Positions 32,982-41,121 of a DNA stretch of 64,000 bases are shown here, one piece after another. The notes beneath the pieces were generated by a model, which was given only the letters and a program-made list of their open reading frames with translations, did no database searches and had not been told where the DNA came from. A program made the translations under genes and the position numbers. Position 1 is the first letter of the stretch. Each line of letters opens with the position of its first letter. This DNA is from Spirulina major PCC 6313 (GTDB taxonomy: Bacteria; Cyanobacteriota; Cyanobacteriia; Cyanobacteriales; Spirulinaceae), in contig NZ_KV878783.1 of assembly GCF_001890765.1 (NCBI RefSeq), positions 4,864,771 to 4,928,770 on the forward strand, in the 5' to 3' direction.

Positions 32982-33927
32982 TGCGATCGCCCTCATCAGG
33001 GCAGCGAGCTCATCAGGGCAGCGAGCTCATCCGGGCAGCGAGCTAGAAGCTCGCACTCCAGAGGATGTCAGTCATTGGTAGTGTGAGCCTCTGGCTCACT
33101 CCTGCTATAGAGGATTACAGTCGTGGTAGCATGCGATCGCCCTCATCAGGGCAACGAGCTCATCCGGGCAGCGAGCTCATCAGGGCAGCGAGCTAGAAGC
33201 TCGCACTCCAGAGGATGTCAGTCATTGGTAGTGTGAGCCTCTGGCTCACTCCTGCTATAGAGGATTACAGTCGTGGTAGCATGCGATCGCCCTCATCAGG
33301 GCAGCGAGCTCATCAGGGCAGCGAGCTAGAAGCTCGCACTCCAGAGGATGTCAGTCATTGGTAGTGTGAGCCTCTGGCTCACTCCTGCTATAGAGGATTA
33401 CAGTCGTGGTAGCATTCGATCCCCCTCATCAGGGCAGCGAGCTAGAAGCTCGCACTCCAGAGGATGTCAGTCATTGGTAGTGTGAGCCTCTGGCTCACTC
33501 CTGCTATAGAGGATTACTGCTATAGAGGATTACAGTCGTGGTAGCATTCGATCCCCCTCATCAGGGCAACGAGCTCATCCGGGCAGCGAGCTCATCAGGG
33601 CAGCGAGCTAGAAGCTCGCACTCCAGAGGATGACAGTTGACAGTCATTGGTAGTGTGAGCCTCTGGCTCACTCCTGCTATAGAGGATTACAGTCGTGGTA
33701 GCATTCGATCCCCCTCATCCGGGCAACGAGCTCATCAGGGCAGCGAGCTAGAAGCTCGCACTCCAGAGGATGACAGTCATTGGTAGTGTGAGCCTCTGGC
33801 TCACTCCTGCCATAGAGGATTACTGCTATAGAGGATTACAGTCGTGGTAGCATTCGATCCCCCTCATCAGGGCAGCGAGCTAGAAGCTCGCACTCCAGAG
33901 GATGTCAGTGAGTCTCTGGCTCACTGT
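32982..33927. repeat. Nested tandem repeat with two hairpin motifs
   Basis: Seven copies of a unit of about 110-170 bp. Each has the hairpin GCGAGCTAGAAGCTCGC, then CACTCCAGAGGATG, CAGTCATTGGTA, the hairpin GTGAGCCTCTGGCTCAC, TCCTGCTATAGAGGATTACA and GTCGTGGTAGCAT. The unit length varies because a 17-18-bp subunit (CTCATCAGGGCAGCGAG, with G/A and A/C variants) occurs one to three times ahead of the first hairpin, and because short pieces (TGACAGT, TGCTATAGAGGATTAC) are duplicated. Copies of the first hairpin lie near 33036, 33186, 33321, 33436, 33604, 33744 and 33876. No open frame of note runs through it. Confidence 0.93.
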
Positions 33928-34210
33928 CTACCAGATCCAGACTCCCAGATCCAGACTCGTGCTTGGGTTATGGATAATATCTAGGGAGGGAGGCGAGGAG
34001 CGTGGCATGGCTGGAAGGGTCGCGGTTTCGATCGCGGTGGATTATGGTTTTTGTGTAAACAGCCCGAAAGCGTCGGTCAGATTGGCCCTGACTTTGACGT
34101 GAGATAGAACTGCCGTCTCTGAAAATCTATATTACGGGTGAGATGAAACCCTGAACATTGCGCTAGGCTGGAAGTAAGCATAGTTTTGAAAACCACACTT
34201 AATTACTTTA

Positions 34211-34226
34211 GGAGGAAAGGACTATC
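34211..34226 (+). promoter_or_regulatory. Ribosome binding site selecting an AUC start for infC
   Basis: GGAGG at 34211-34215 is followed eight bases later by ATC at 34224. No ATG, GTG or TTG lies in the infC frame between the upstream TAG (34209) and ATG 34242, which is 26 bases from GGAGG and has no closer ribosome site. The layout points to AUC as the start codon. Confidence 0.7.
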
Positions 34227-34709
34227 GCTAAGAAACAACTCATGAACCACCAGATCAAATCAACCCATGTGCTTTTGATCGACCACGAGAATAATAATCG
34301 CGGCTTGACTGAGACCAGTGAAGCCATGCAACTGGCGAAACAAGTGGGACTGGATCTGGTGGTGGTCTCCACCGATAAAGAAGCCCCCGTGGCCAAACTG
34401 ATTGACTACGGCAAACATAAATATCAACAGAAGAAACGGCAACGCCAAACCTCCAAACCCACGATGAAAGAGGTCAAACTCCGTCCTAATGTGGGAGATT
34501 CGGACTATGGTGTGCGAATTAACCGGGCCACGGAATGGCTGGCCAAGGGAAATCCGGTTAAATTTCAAGTCCGGTTACGAGGCCGGGAACATCAACACCG
34601 CGATCGCGCCGCTCAACTTCTCGAACGGGTTATCGAAGACCTCAGTAAAACTGCTACGGTTCAATCCTTTGATCGGCGCAGCTTAATCCTCCAACTTGCA
34701 CCCACCTAA
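34224..34709 (+). CDS. infC: Translation initiation factor IF-3 (probable AUC start)
   Basis: IF-3 binds the 30S subunit and checks start codon and initiator tRNA. The sequence shows the N-domain start LMNHQIKSTHVLLIDHENNN, the linker region PVAKLIDYGKHKYQQKKRQRQ, and the C-domain EVKLRPNVGDSDYGVRINRA plus VKFQVRLRGREHQH. From ATC 34224 the protein has 161 residues, from ATG 34242 155; other IF-3s begin a little ahead of the L[IM]N..I motif, so the longer form fits better. In E. coli infC starts at AUU and is repressed by its own product, which rejects such starts; the AUC start would allow the same feedback here. The leader from 33930 to 34210 contains nothing else recognised. Confidence 0.88.
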   Translation: MAKKQLMNHQIKSTHVLLIDHENNNRGLTETSEAMQLAKQVGLDLVVVSTDKEAPVAKLIDYGKHKYQQKKRQRQTSKPTMKEVKLRPNVGDSDYGVRINRATEWLAKGNPVKFQVRLRGREHQHRDRAAQLLERVIEDLSKTATVQSFDRRSLILQLAPT

Positions 34710-34907
34710 GGGTCTGGTTGAACGCAGACTAATTTTTTGAAGGGATTCGTCAACGTCCCCCCACAAATCAGAGTGCAACCCCATCACAAGTTCGGTTCAC
34801 TCTGGTTTGTGTCGCAGGTCAACCCAGGGTTTTTGGCCGTGCAGACCGCAATTGTTTGCTAGAGTTGAAGTGAGCATCATCCACTCCGCCCCGTGATCTA
34901 GTTCAGA

Positions 34908-35780
34908 ATGTTTTTTAATGCGACAGAAATTCTGATCGATGAGTTTGTCAAGCGTTTGCGGGCTGCCTATCAACGCACGTATGGTGGTTTAAAGCCAGAT
35001 TACGCAGAGATTATCACCTGGGCGGGAAGCATGGCGATGGAAAATATTGCCAACAGTGACGCACTCTACCACAATGTGGAGCATTCTATTTTAGTGACTC
35101 TGGTGGGGCAAGAAGTGCTCCACGGGCGACATATCCGCGAAGGGGGGGTGTCCTGCGAAGATTGGCTCCATTTTTCCATTGCCTTGGCCTGCCATGATAT
35201 CGGCTACGTCAAAGGAGTCTGCCGCCAAGACAATGAACTCGAACGCCTCTACGCCACGGGAAAAAATGGCGAAATGGTTCACTTGCCGTCGGGCTGTTCC
35301 GATGCGTCCCTCACTCCGTATCATGTGGATCGCGGCAAATTATTTATTGAAGAACGGTTTGGTGGTCATCGCCTCATTGATGCGATGCTGATTAAACAGA
35401 GTATCGAACTGACTCGTTTTCCAGTTCCCAACCAGGATGATCATCGCTGCACAACAGATTATCCGGGCTTGCTGCGAGCGTCTGATCTGATTGGTCAACT
35501 CAGTGACCCGCGCTATCTCCGTAAAATTAACGCGCTGTTTTATGAATTTGAGGAGACGGGAGCGAATGCGCTGCTGGGGTTTAAAACGCCGGCGGATTTG
35601 CGGCAAAATTATCCTCAGTTTTATTGGCATGCGGTGTACCCCTTCATTGAAGATGCTCTGCAATATTTAGCCCTGACCCAAAAGGGCCAGCAGATTATCG
35701 CCAATCTTTATGCAAATGTGTTCACGGTGGAACATGCGATGGCGACGGAGGGTAAGGCTCCTTCGTTTCCGTTGGCGTGA
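34908..35780 (+). CDS. HD-domain metal-dependent phosphohydrolase family protein
   Basis: The 290-residue protein begins with a helical region, then shows ALYHNVEHSILVTLVGQ, LACHDIGYVKGV (the HD pair near residue 104), and the later Asp of LLRASDLIGQLSDPRYL. Together these give the H...HD...D set that binds metal in the HD superfamily. Such enzymes cleave phosphate monoesters or diesters, often nucleotides, but the substrate here cannot be read. It starts at ATG 34908 and ends 12 bp before the convergent DUF3352 gene. Length and layout fit a cyanobacterial subgroup, not RelA/SpoT or dGTPase. Confidence 0.82.
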   Translation: MFFNATEILIDEFVKRLRAAYQRTYGGLKPDYAEIITWAGSMAMENIANSDALYHNVEHSILVTLVGQEVLHGRHIREGGVSCEDWLHFSIALACHDIGYVKGVCRQDNELERLYATGKNGEMVHLPSGCSDASLTPYHVDRGKLFIEERFGGHRLIDAMLIKQSIELTRFPVPNQDDHRCTTDYPGLLRASDLIGQLSDPRYLRKINALFYEFEETGANALLGFKTPADLRQNYPQFYWHAVYPFIEDALQYLALTQKGQQIIANLYANVFTVEHAMATEGKAPSFPLA

Positions 35781-35791
35781 TTTGTTGGGGT

Positions 35792-37414
35792 TTAAAACAG
35801 GCTGAGGTTAAACAGGAGGGTGGCGCGGCTGATGCCGTCGGCTTGGCCGGTGCTGGTGAGGGAGAGCGATCGCACATGTTCCAAAATGGGTTTGGCAGCC
35901 ACTTCAATCACCTTGACGACGGGGAATTTTTCGGTGATCAGGGGTCGCACTTGGGGCCAATCGAGATATAGGAGGCCATTGTTGGGGGTGGGCAGGGGGG
36001 CGATCGCTGCCTGAAACGCCTGGCTGGTGGTGAGGTTGGCACGGCGCGATCGCACCAAATTACTCACCACATTCAGGGAATTGGACAGCACGAGATAGTC
36101 GTCAAGGGTGGTGTAGGCTCCCTGCACTTTGGCGGTAATCTGGCCCCCGGCGGCGGCGAGTTCGGCCCAAGCGGTGACGGGTTGGTCTTGGATGCTTACG
36201 GTGCTGATCGTCAGGTTTTGGGCTTGGGCGAGGCTGTCAAGTTCCCCTAGGGCGGCGGGGGTTTGCTCCGTTTGCCGCGTGACAAAGACCCAATCCCGAT
36301 TGGGCAGCACCGACAGGGCATAATCCCCCGTCACCCAGGGGAAAATCGCCTCGGTGGGATCGAGGTCGGGGCTGAATTGGGTGAGGGCGGTGGTGAGGAG
36401 AGACACGACGGGGCTGTCTGTGCCGAGGCTGGTGGTGATCTGCTCCCAAAACTGCTGGAGGTCTGTACCGGCGGCGGTGAAACTGGTTTTGGGGGGGAGG
36501 TATTGGAGAGCGGTGACGGGGGCGGTGAGGCTGGGGGGTTGGGCTTGGTCAGTGGCAAGTCCAGCAACGGCGGTATCGGCGATCAACCCTTCCGGGCTGA
36601 GGCCGAAGGCCAAGGTGAGGGTGGGAATAGGATCGGTGGGTTCGGTGTCAAAGGCTTTGGCAACGGCGAGCAGATTGAGGTAGGCGACGCCGATGCGGGG
36701 GCGGTTGATCGGGGCGAGGGCTTGTTGATAGGCGGTGCTTTGGGCAAGGTTTAAGGTAGGAACTTGGACGTTGTTGATTGCATCGCGGAGGACTTTGGGA
36801 TCATTGGCGAAGAGGACGTAGCGATCACCCACGACGGCACTGGCTAAATTCGCCCCTTGCCCATTGCGAGTTTGGCGATAGATCAAGTTCACGCCTTTGT
36901 ATTGTTCAAAGACGAGATCCGCTTCACCGGCGATCGCCCCTTTGGCATAAAGAATCTGCAAGAACTCCCGCGCCCGCTCGCCATCCTGGGCCGCCACGGC
37001 CAACAGATAGCCCATTTGCGCCCCATTATCCGGGTTGCGATCGTAGTCCAGGGAGGTGATGGCCAGGGTGATTTCGTCACCGAGCCAGCCTTGAATATCG
37101 CGGCGATAGTTGAGGCCCGTCTGGGCGAGGAGTCCCGCTTTGAGGCGATCCAGTTCTTGGCGGGTGCGAGGGCGATCGCCCAAGGGAGTCCCCACCTGCA
37201 CCAAGGATTCTAAACGAGTGGGATTCACCAACAGCGACACCATCAGCGGCGACTGTTTCGGGATGAACATGGCCGCCGTTGGAGTCGCCTCCACGCCGCC
37301 ATCGTTGAGGTTTAGCGGGCTTTGGGCCAACACCCAGGCCACGCCTCCCCCGGCGATCGCCAGCAGCACCAACACCGCCGTAAGGAGCGCGATAAAAAAT
37401 GATCGCAACGTCAT
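35792..37414 (-). CDS. DUF3352 domain protein, membrane-anchored
   Basis: The 540-residue protein starts at ATG 37414 with a signal anchor (FIALLTAVLVLLAIAGGGVAWVLA), followed by a large domain with FIPKQSPLMVSLLVNP, WLGDEITLAITSLD, and FLQILYAKGAIAGEADL-like segments, which match DUF3352. The domain is predicted to lie outside the cytoplasmic membrane. Pro- and Gln-rich stretches separate repeated beta-strand-like blocks. No catalytic motif is seen and no function is established. It is divergent from the methyltransferase-like gene at 37520. Confidence 0.78.
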   Translation of the reverse strand: MTLRSFFIALLTAVLVLLAIAGGGVAWVLAQSPLNLNDGGVEATPTAAMFIPKQSPLMVSLLVNPTRLESLVQVGTPLGDRPRTRQELDRLKAGLLAQTGLNYRRDIQGWLGDEITLAITSLDYDRNPDNGAQMGYLLAVAAQDGERAREFLQILYAKGAIAGEADLVFEQYKGVNLIYRQTRNGQGANLASAVVGDRYVLFANDPKVLRDAINNVQVPTLNLAQSTAYQQALAPINRPRIGVAYLNLLAVAKAFDTEPTDPIPTLTLAFGLSPEGLIADTAVAGLATDQAQPPSLTAPVTALQYLPPKTSFTAAGTDLQQFWEQITTSLGTDSPVVSLLTTALTQFSPDLDPTEAIFPWVTGDYALSVLPNRDWVFVTRQTEQTPAALGELDSLAQAQNLTISTVSIQDQPVTAWAELAAAGGQITAKVQGAYTTLDDYLVLSNSLNVVSNLVRSRRANLTTSQAFQAAIAPLPTPNNGLLYLDWPQVRPLITEKFPVVKVIEVAAKPILEHVRSLSLTSTGQADGISRATLLFNLSLF

Positions 37415-37519
37415 AGCTTTTTCATCCCTAACAGTCTTCTGCTCTTCATTATTTCAGGTTGCGCTACCCTTAAGCAGTGCCGCGCTCAACTTCATTCCCT
37501 TCACTCTCGTTCCAAACCG

Positions 37520-38209
37520 ATGGTTTTTCAACTCGAAGAAATTGTGCCGTGGGGGCGCTCTAGTGCAGACTACCACGCCATGTTTAACCTCACTGACGCA
37601 GATCTTGCCGGGGTGATTCTTGATTGTGCCGGCGGGCCCGCTAGTTTTAACGCCGAAATGACCGAACAGGGACACCACATTATTTCCTGTGACCCAATCT
37701 ATTACTATTCCCCCGCCCAGCTTGAACAGCGGATTGAGGCCGTCTATCCGATCATTGTTCAGGGGATGGAGCAAGCGCGGGATCAATTTAACTGGCAACC
37801 GGGGGAAACGCCCACGAGTTTAGGCGATCGCCGCCTCCTCGCCATGCAAACCTTTCTGGAGGATCTGATTCCGGGGAAAGCTGCCCGGCGGTATCAGGTG
37901 GCGGAACTACCGACGCTCCCCTTTGCAGATCAACAATTTTCCCTTGCGATCTCGTCCCACTTGTTGTTTACCTATTCTGAGCAACTTTCCCTAGCGTTTC
38001 ATCAGGCGGCGTTGGTGGAATTGGCGCGGGTAGCGGCGGAGGTGCGGATTTTCCCGATTGTGGAGAATTTCACGGGGGAGCGATCGCGCCACTTCGACAC
38101 GGTTTATGACTCCCTCACGACTCAGGGCTATCACCTCCACCTCTGCCCCGTCTCCTACCATTTCCAAAAAGGCGGCAACGAAATGCTCATCATCCAACCG
38201 CCCACCTGA
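37520..38209 (+). CDS. SAM-dependent methyltransferase-like protein
   Basis: The 229-residue protein has a Rossmann-like start, LAGVILDCAGGPASFNAEM, close to the class I AdoMet motif I (DxGxGxG), then GHHIISCDPIYYYSP as motif II with an acidic residue for the ribose. Later come LPFADQQFSLAISSHLLF, typical of motif IV regions, and ALVELARVAAEVRIFPI. Motif I is imperfect (CAGGPAS), so catalysis is not assured. The substrate is unknown. Start ATG 37520; the gene is convergent with the CNNM/CorC gene, 19 bp between stops. Confidence 0.75.
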   Translation: MVFQLEEIVPWGRSSADYHAMFNLTDADLAGVILDCAGGPASFNAEMTEQGHHIISCDPIYYYSPAQLEQRIEAVYPIIVQGMEQARDQFNWQPGETPTSLGDRRLLAMQTFLEDLIPGKAARRYQVAELPTLPFADQQFSLAISSHLLFTYSEQLSLAFHQAALVELARVAAEVRIFPIVENFTGERSRHFDTVYDSLTTQGYHLHLCPVSYHFQKGGNEMLIIQPPT

Positions 38210-38228
38210 ATCATCACCGCCGCTCAAC

Positions 38229-39635
38229 TCAATCGTCTAATGGATCGTTATCTAGCTCGGTTGCCGGTTCCGGTTCGTGGCGATAGATCCGGATCGTATG
38301 GAGGCGGGGGCCTTCAGCGGTGACGACGGTTAACTCTAGGTTGTCGTAGGTGAGCACTTCGCCCTCTTGGGGGATTTTTTGGAAATGGTAGAGGACAAAA
38401 CCGCTCAGGGTCTGGTATTCATCGGTGAGGGGCAGATCTAACCCCAGCATTTCGTTGACTTCTTCGAGGTCTAGTTGAGCCGGGACGAGGGAGGTTTGTT
38501 CGTCAATGGTGTGGATCGTCAGTTCGTCGTTGGGATCGCTGATCTGTTCATCGCCGATGATTTCCGCGATTAAATCATTGAGGGTGACGAGGCCCGCTGT
38601 ACCGCCAAATTCATCCATGACCATCACCATTTCCAGGTGCGATCGCTGCATCAAGGTCAATAACTCATTGAGGGGAATCCCTTCCGCCACAAAGCGAGCG
38701 GGCTTCACCCAGGGGCGGATTGGGGTATCGGGGGCGAGGAGATTTTGTGCTAGGGGGATCGCCAGATCTTTAAAATCAATAATCCCCACAATGTCATCGA
38801 GGGAATCCCCCGTTAGAGGATAGCGGGAATGTTCAGTGCTGACGACAAGATTAATCAGGTCGGTAAAGGTGGCCGTGGAATCAATGGCCGTCAGTTGGGT
38901 ACGGGGGATCATCACCTCCGCTGCCGTCACTTCCCCGAAGGCGAAGACGTTTTTCAAGAGTTCTCGCTCTTCGACTTCTAAGCCGGTGGATTCTCGCTCG
39001 GTGGTGATGATGAGTTGCAATTCTTCTGGGGTGACGCGGTTGTACCAGGCTTGGCCCGCATATTCAACACCACCGAGACGCAGGAGCCAGCGCGTCGATT
39101 GATTGAGAATCCAAATAAAGGGGTTAAAAAAACGGGCGATCGCTAAACTCGGCGGCGCGAGCATCCGCGCCAACTGCTCCGAATAAATCAACGCCACGGA
39201 TTTCGGGCAAAGTTCCCCTAGGACAATTTGTAGATAGGCCAGGGCAAAAAAGGCGATCGGCGTGGCGAGGGAATGGGACAGAAACCAAGGGCTAAACCAG
39301 GGAATCCCCAAATTGTGAATCATCGTGCGCAGGATGAGAGCGATCGTCCCTTCGCCAATCCACCCTAGGGCCAAACTGGAGAGGGTGATCCCGATCTGGG
39401 TTGTGGAGAGGAGGCGTTCCATGCGGTTTTGCAGCGTCTGCACCATCCGCGCCTGAAGATCCCCCGCTGCCACCAGTTGGGTAATGCGCGATCGCCGCAC
39501 CGAAACAATCGCAAACTCCGCCGTCACAAAAAAGGCATTAATCGCAATCAGCAGCCCCACCGACACCAGGCGCAGCCCCAGAGCTTGACCCGTCAACGGG
39601 ATCGCATCAAACGTTGAAACCATCAAAACGTTCAT
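38229..39635 (-). CDS. CNNM/CBS/CorC_HlyC membrane protein (hemolysin-like family)
   Basis: The 468-residue protein has a CNNM (DUF21) membrane domain over the first 200 residues, with four hydrophobic segments (VGLLIAINAFFVTAEFAIVSVRRSRI near the start). Two CBS domains follow (VMIPRTQLTAIDSTATF..., VAEGIPLNELLTLMQRSHLEMVMVMDEFGGTAGLVTL), then a CorC_HlyC domain (LSGFVLYHFQKIPQEGEVL). Family members are linked with magnesium efflux or tolerance; the old hemolysin name is misleading. ATG 39635 starts the gene; other in-frame starts lie a few codons downstream. Confidence 0.9.
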   Translation of the reverse strand: MNVLMVSTFDAIPLTGQALGLRLVSVGLLIAINAFFVTAEFAIVSVRRSRITQLVAAGDLQARMVQTLQNRMERLLSTTQIGITLSSLALGWIGEGTIALILRTMIHNLGIPWFSPWFLSHSLATPIAFFALAYLQIVLGELCPKSVALIYSEQLARMLAPPSLAIARFFNPFIWILNQSTRWLLRLGGVEYAGQAWYNRVTPEELQLIITTERESTGLEVEERELLKNVFAFGEVTAAEVMIPRTQLTAIDSTATFTDLINLVVSTEHSRYPLTGDSLDDIVGIIDFKDLAIPLAQNLLAPDTPIRPWVKPARFVAEGIPLNELLTLMQRSHLEMVMVMDEFGGTAGLVTLNDLIAEIIGDEQISDPNDELTIHTIDEQTSLVPAQLDLEEVNEMLGLDLPLTDEYQTLSGFVLYHFQKIPQEGEVLTYDNLELTVVTAEGPRLHTIRIYRHEPEPATELDNDPLDD

Positions 39636-39662
39636 AGGGAGACGGTGTGTCTCATTGCCTCC

Positions 39663-40412
39663 TCACTCAACGGCCGCCTCGGATGTCACCGGAATTCCCG
39701 TGAGATTGAGTTGTAAATCTTGGTCAGGATAATTGGTCAGGGCCAGGGAGAGGGTTTGCGCATCAGCGAGAACGACATCGGCGATCCGAATCGTCCCCGT
39801 AAACCAATCCCCATTGGAGGGGACTTCCCCCGGCAGGTCATCGGTGATCGCCGTCAGGGAACGCCCCTGTTCATCCCGAACTTCTAAAAAACTGTAGAGA
39901 AACTGCACCGCCGCACTACTTTCATTTTTTAAATTCACCGTTAAAACCAGCGCACCATCTTGTTGAAATACATTACTCACCTGTAATGTCACACCTTGAG
40001 ACTCCCCTTCAATGGTGGAAAAAGAAGGGTTGCGGATGAGTTGAGTCTCAGCAGACGATTCAGCATCGTCGGGGTTTACAACCTCATCCGCCACTGGCTT
40101 TTCCGGCGGTTCCGGGACTTGATTCGTCCCATTGATCACCTCTTGAGCCTGCTTGATTAAGGTGTTTTCATCAAGGAGAAAATTAAACGTCTGCGGCGTT
40201 CCCGTTGAGGTGTTGGCTGGACTCGCTGGGTCGGGGGAAGAGGCTTCGTTCGGTTGTTGGGTGAGTTTTTTGGACGGACTGACATCAGGTTGACTGACAC
40301 CTTGTAGGGCTAAATCCCCTAAAACATAGGCCCACCAGCCTGTAACCCCGCCTGCTCCCACCATCAGCAGCAGTAAAACCAGCGTGAGCATTAAGGTTGA
40401 GTTCAGTTTCAT
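39663..40412 (-). CDS. Unknown membrane-anchored protein
   Basis: This 249-residue protein starts at ATG 40412 with a hydrophobic anchor (LMLTLVLLLLMVGAGGVTGWW), then a low-complexity linker rich in Ser, Pro, Thr and Asn (about 40-110). A C-terminal beta-rich domain follows (GVTLQVSNVFQQDGALVLTV, FLYSFLEVRDEQG) that resembles an immunoglobulin-like extracytoplasmic fold such as DUF4352, though I cannot confirm this. It lies 27 bp upstream of the CNNM gene on the same strand and may be co-transcribed. Function unknown. Confidence 0.68.
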   Translation of the reverse strand: MKLNSTLMLTLVLLLLMVGAGGVTGWWAYVLGDLALQGVSQPDVSPSKKLTQQPNEASSPDPASPANTSTGTPQTFNFLLDENTLIKQAQEVINGTNQVPEPPEKPVADEVVNPDDAESSAETQLIRNPSFSTIEGESQGVTLQVSNVFQQDGALVLTVNLKNESSAAVQFLYSFLEVRDEQGRSLTAITDDLPGEVPSNGDWFTGTIRIADVVLADAQTLSLALTNYPDQDLQLNLTGIPVTSEAAVE

Positions 40413-40523
40413 AATTCGACACAGGGGATCATCATGCCACCTTAGCGCAAAACAATTCGGTTCATTATACGGCGAAAAACACCCCGCCCCAATTTTGGGT
40501 CTGCAAAGGAGTGGGTCACTCTA

Positions 40524-40529
40524 TATAAT
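40524..40529 (+). promoter_or_regulatory. -10 box of tRNA-Met
   Basis: TATAAT lies 16 bases before the tRNA 5' end, the distance expected for transcription starting a few bases ahead of the mature tRNA. No clear -35 hexamer was found. Confidence 0.55.
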
Positions 40530-40545
40530 GATAGAGAAATTATTC

Positions 40546-40618
40546 CCAGGGTTGGCCGAGCGGTTGAGGCAGCGAACTCATAATTCGCCCTAGACAGGTT
40601 CAACTCCTGTACCCTGGA
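40546..40618 (+). tRNA. tRNA-Met (CAT)
   Basis: Acceptor CCAGGGT/ACCCTGG, D stem GCC/GGC, anticodon stem GCGAA/TTCGC with loop CTCATAA (anticodon CAT), 5-nt variable loop CCTAG, T stem ACAGG/CCTGT. Position 1 pairs with 72 and the anticodon stem lacks the GGG:CCC pairs, so it is not the initiator. An Ile-tRNA with lysidine-modified CAT is the alternative, but the D arm and acceptor look like elongator Met. No CCA is encoded. Confidence 0.9.
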
Positions 40619-41050
40619 TTAGCGAATCGGATTGAGCCAAAATTCTCCCCCCGGCAGCGGTTGATTAAGATTGCTAAAGGAGGGTTCAGTGCGGAGACTG
40701 GAATTATAGGGGTTGGTGAGGTCGGGGGTGCGGAGGATGGGCCCGTTGCTGTATTGCTGGCGGAGGACATCGACGTACATGGAATGGACGATCGCAGCAT
40801 CCCGATTAATTTCTACTTCAGGAAACCCAGTTAAGCCGGTGAGGAAATCAATCTGACGACCGATGGTGAATGTGGTCGAGAAGGCATCTTGGGAACTGTA
40901 GGTGATGCCATTGTCAAAGGCTTCAGGAATAGTTTCGAGCGGAACGGGGAATTCGTTTGTTACTTCGACTTGGGCGATCGCACCGGATGCGATCGCCATC
41001 AATCCACTCACAACACCGCAGGTTACAGCCACAAAACGACGCATTAGCAT
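40619..41050 (-). CDS. Unknown exported protein
   Basis: The 143-residue protein has a signal peptide (RRFVAVTCGVVSGLMAIASGAIA, cut near IAQ|VEVTNEF). The mature part is about 115 residues without Cys pairs or known motif and contains EFPVPLETIPEAFDNGITYS. I do not recognise a family; similar short exported proteins occur in cyanobacteria. Start ATG 41050 or 41044. Its stop codon directly abuts the 3' end of tRNA-Met, which is read towards it. Confidence 0.72.
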   Translation of the reverse strand: MLMRRFVAVTCGVVSGLMAIASGAIAQVEVTNEFPVPLETIPEAFDNGITYSSQDAFSTTFTIGRQIDFLTGLTGFPEVEINRDAAIVHSMYVDVLRQQYSNGPILRTPDLTNPYNSSLRTEPSFSNLNQPLPGGEFWLNPIR

Positions 41051-41121
41051 TACGGTTCTTCTCCAACTTAGGGTTTTAGTGGTTCAATTCTAACCTGAGC
41101 CATTCCCAGACGATGGGATCA

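Noticed and set aside
32982-33927. CRISPR array
   Set aside because: Spacers are not unique: the whole unit repeats, and unit length varies by internal subunits. No cas gene is near.
33902-34102. Small plus-strand gene between the repeat and infC
   Set aside because: It begins in the tandem repeat, has no ribosome site and resembles nothing.
34242-34244. ATG 34242 as the infC start
   Set aside because: No ribosome site at a working distance, and the protein would lack residues ahead of the LMN motif. Still possible.
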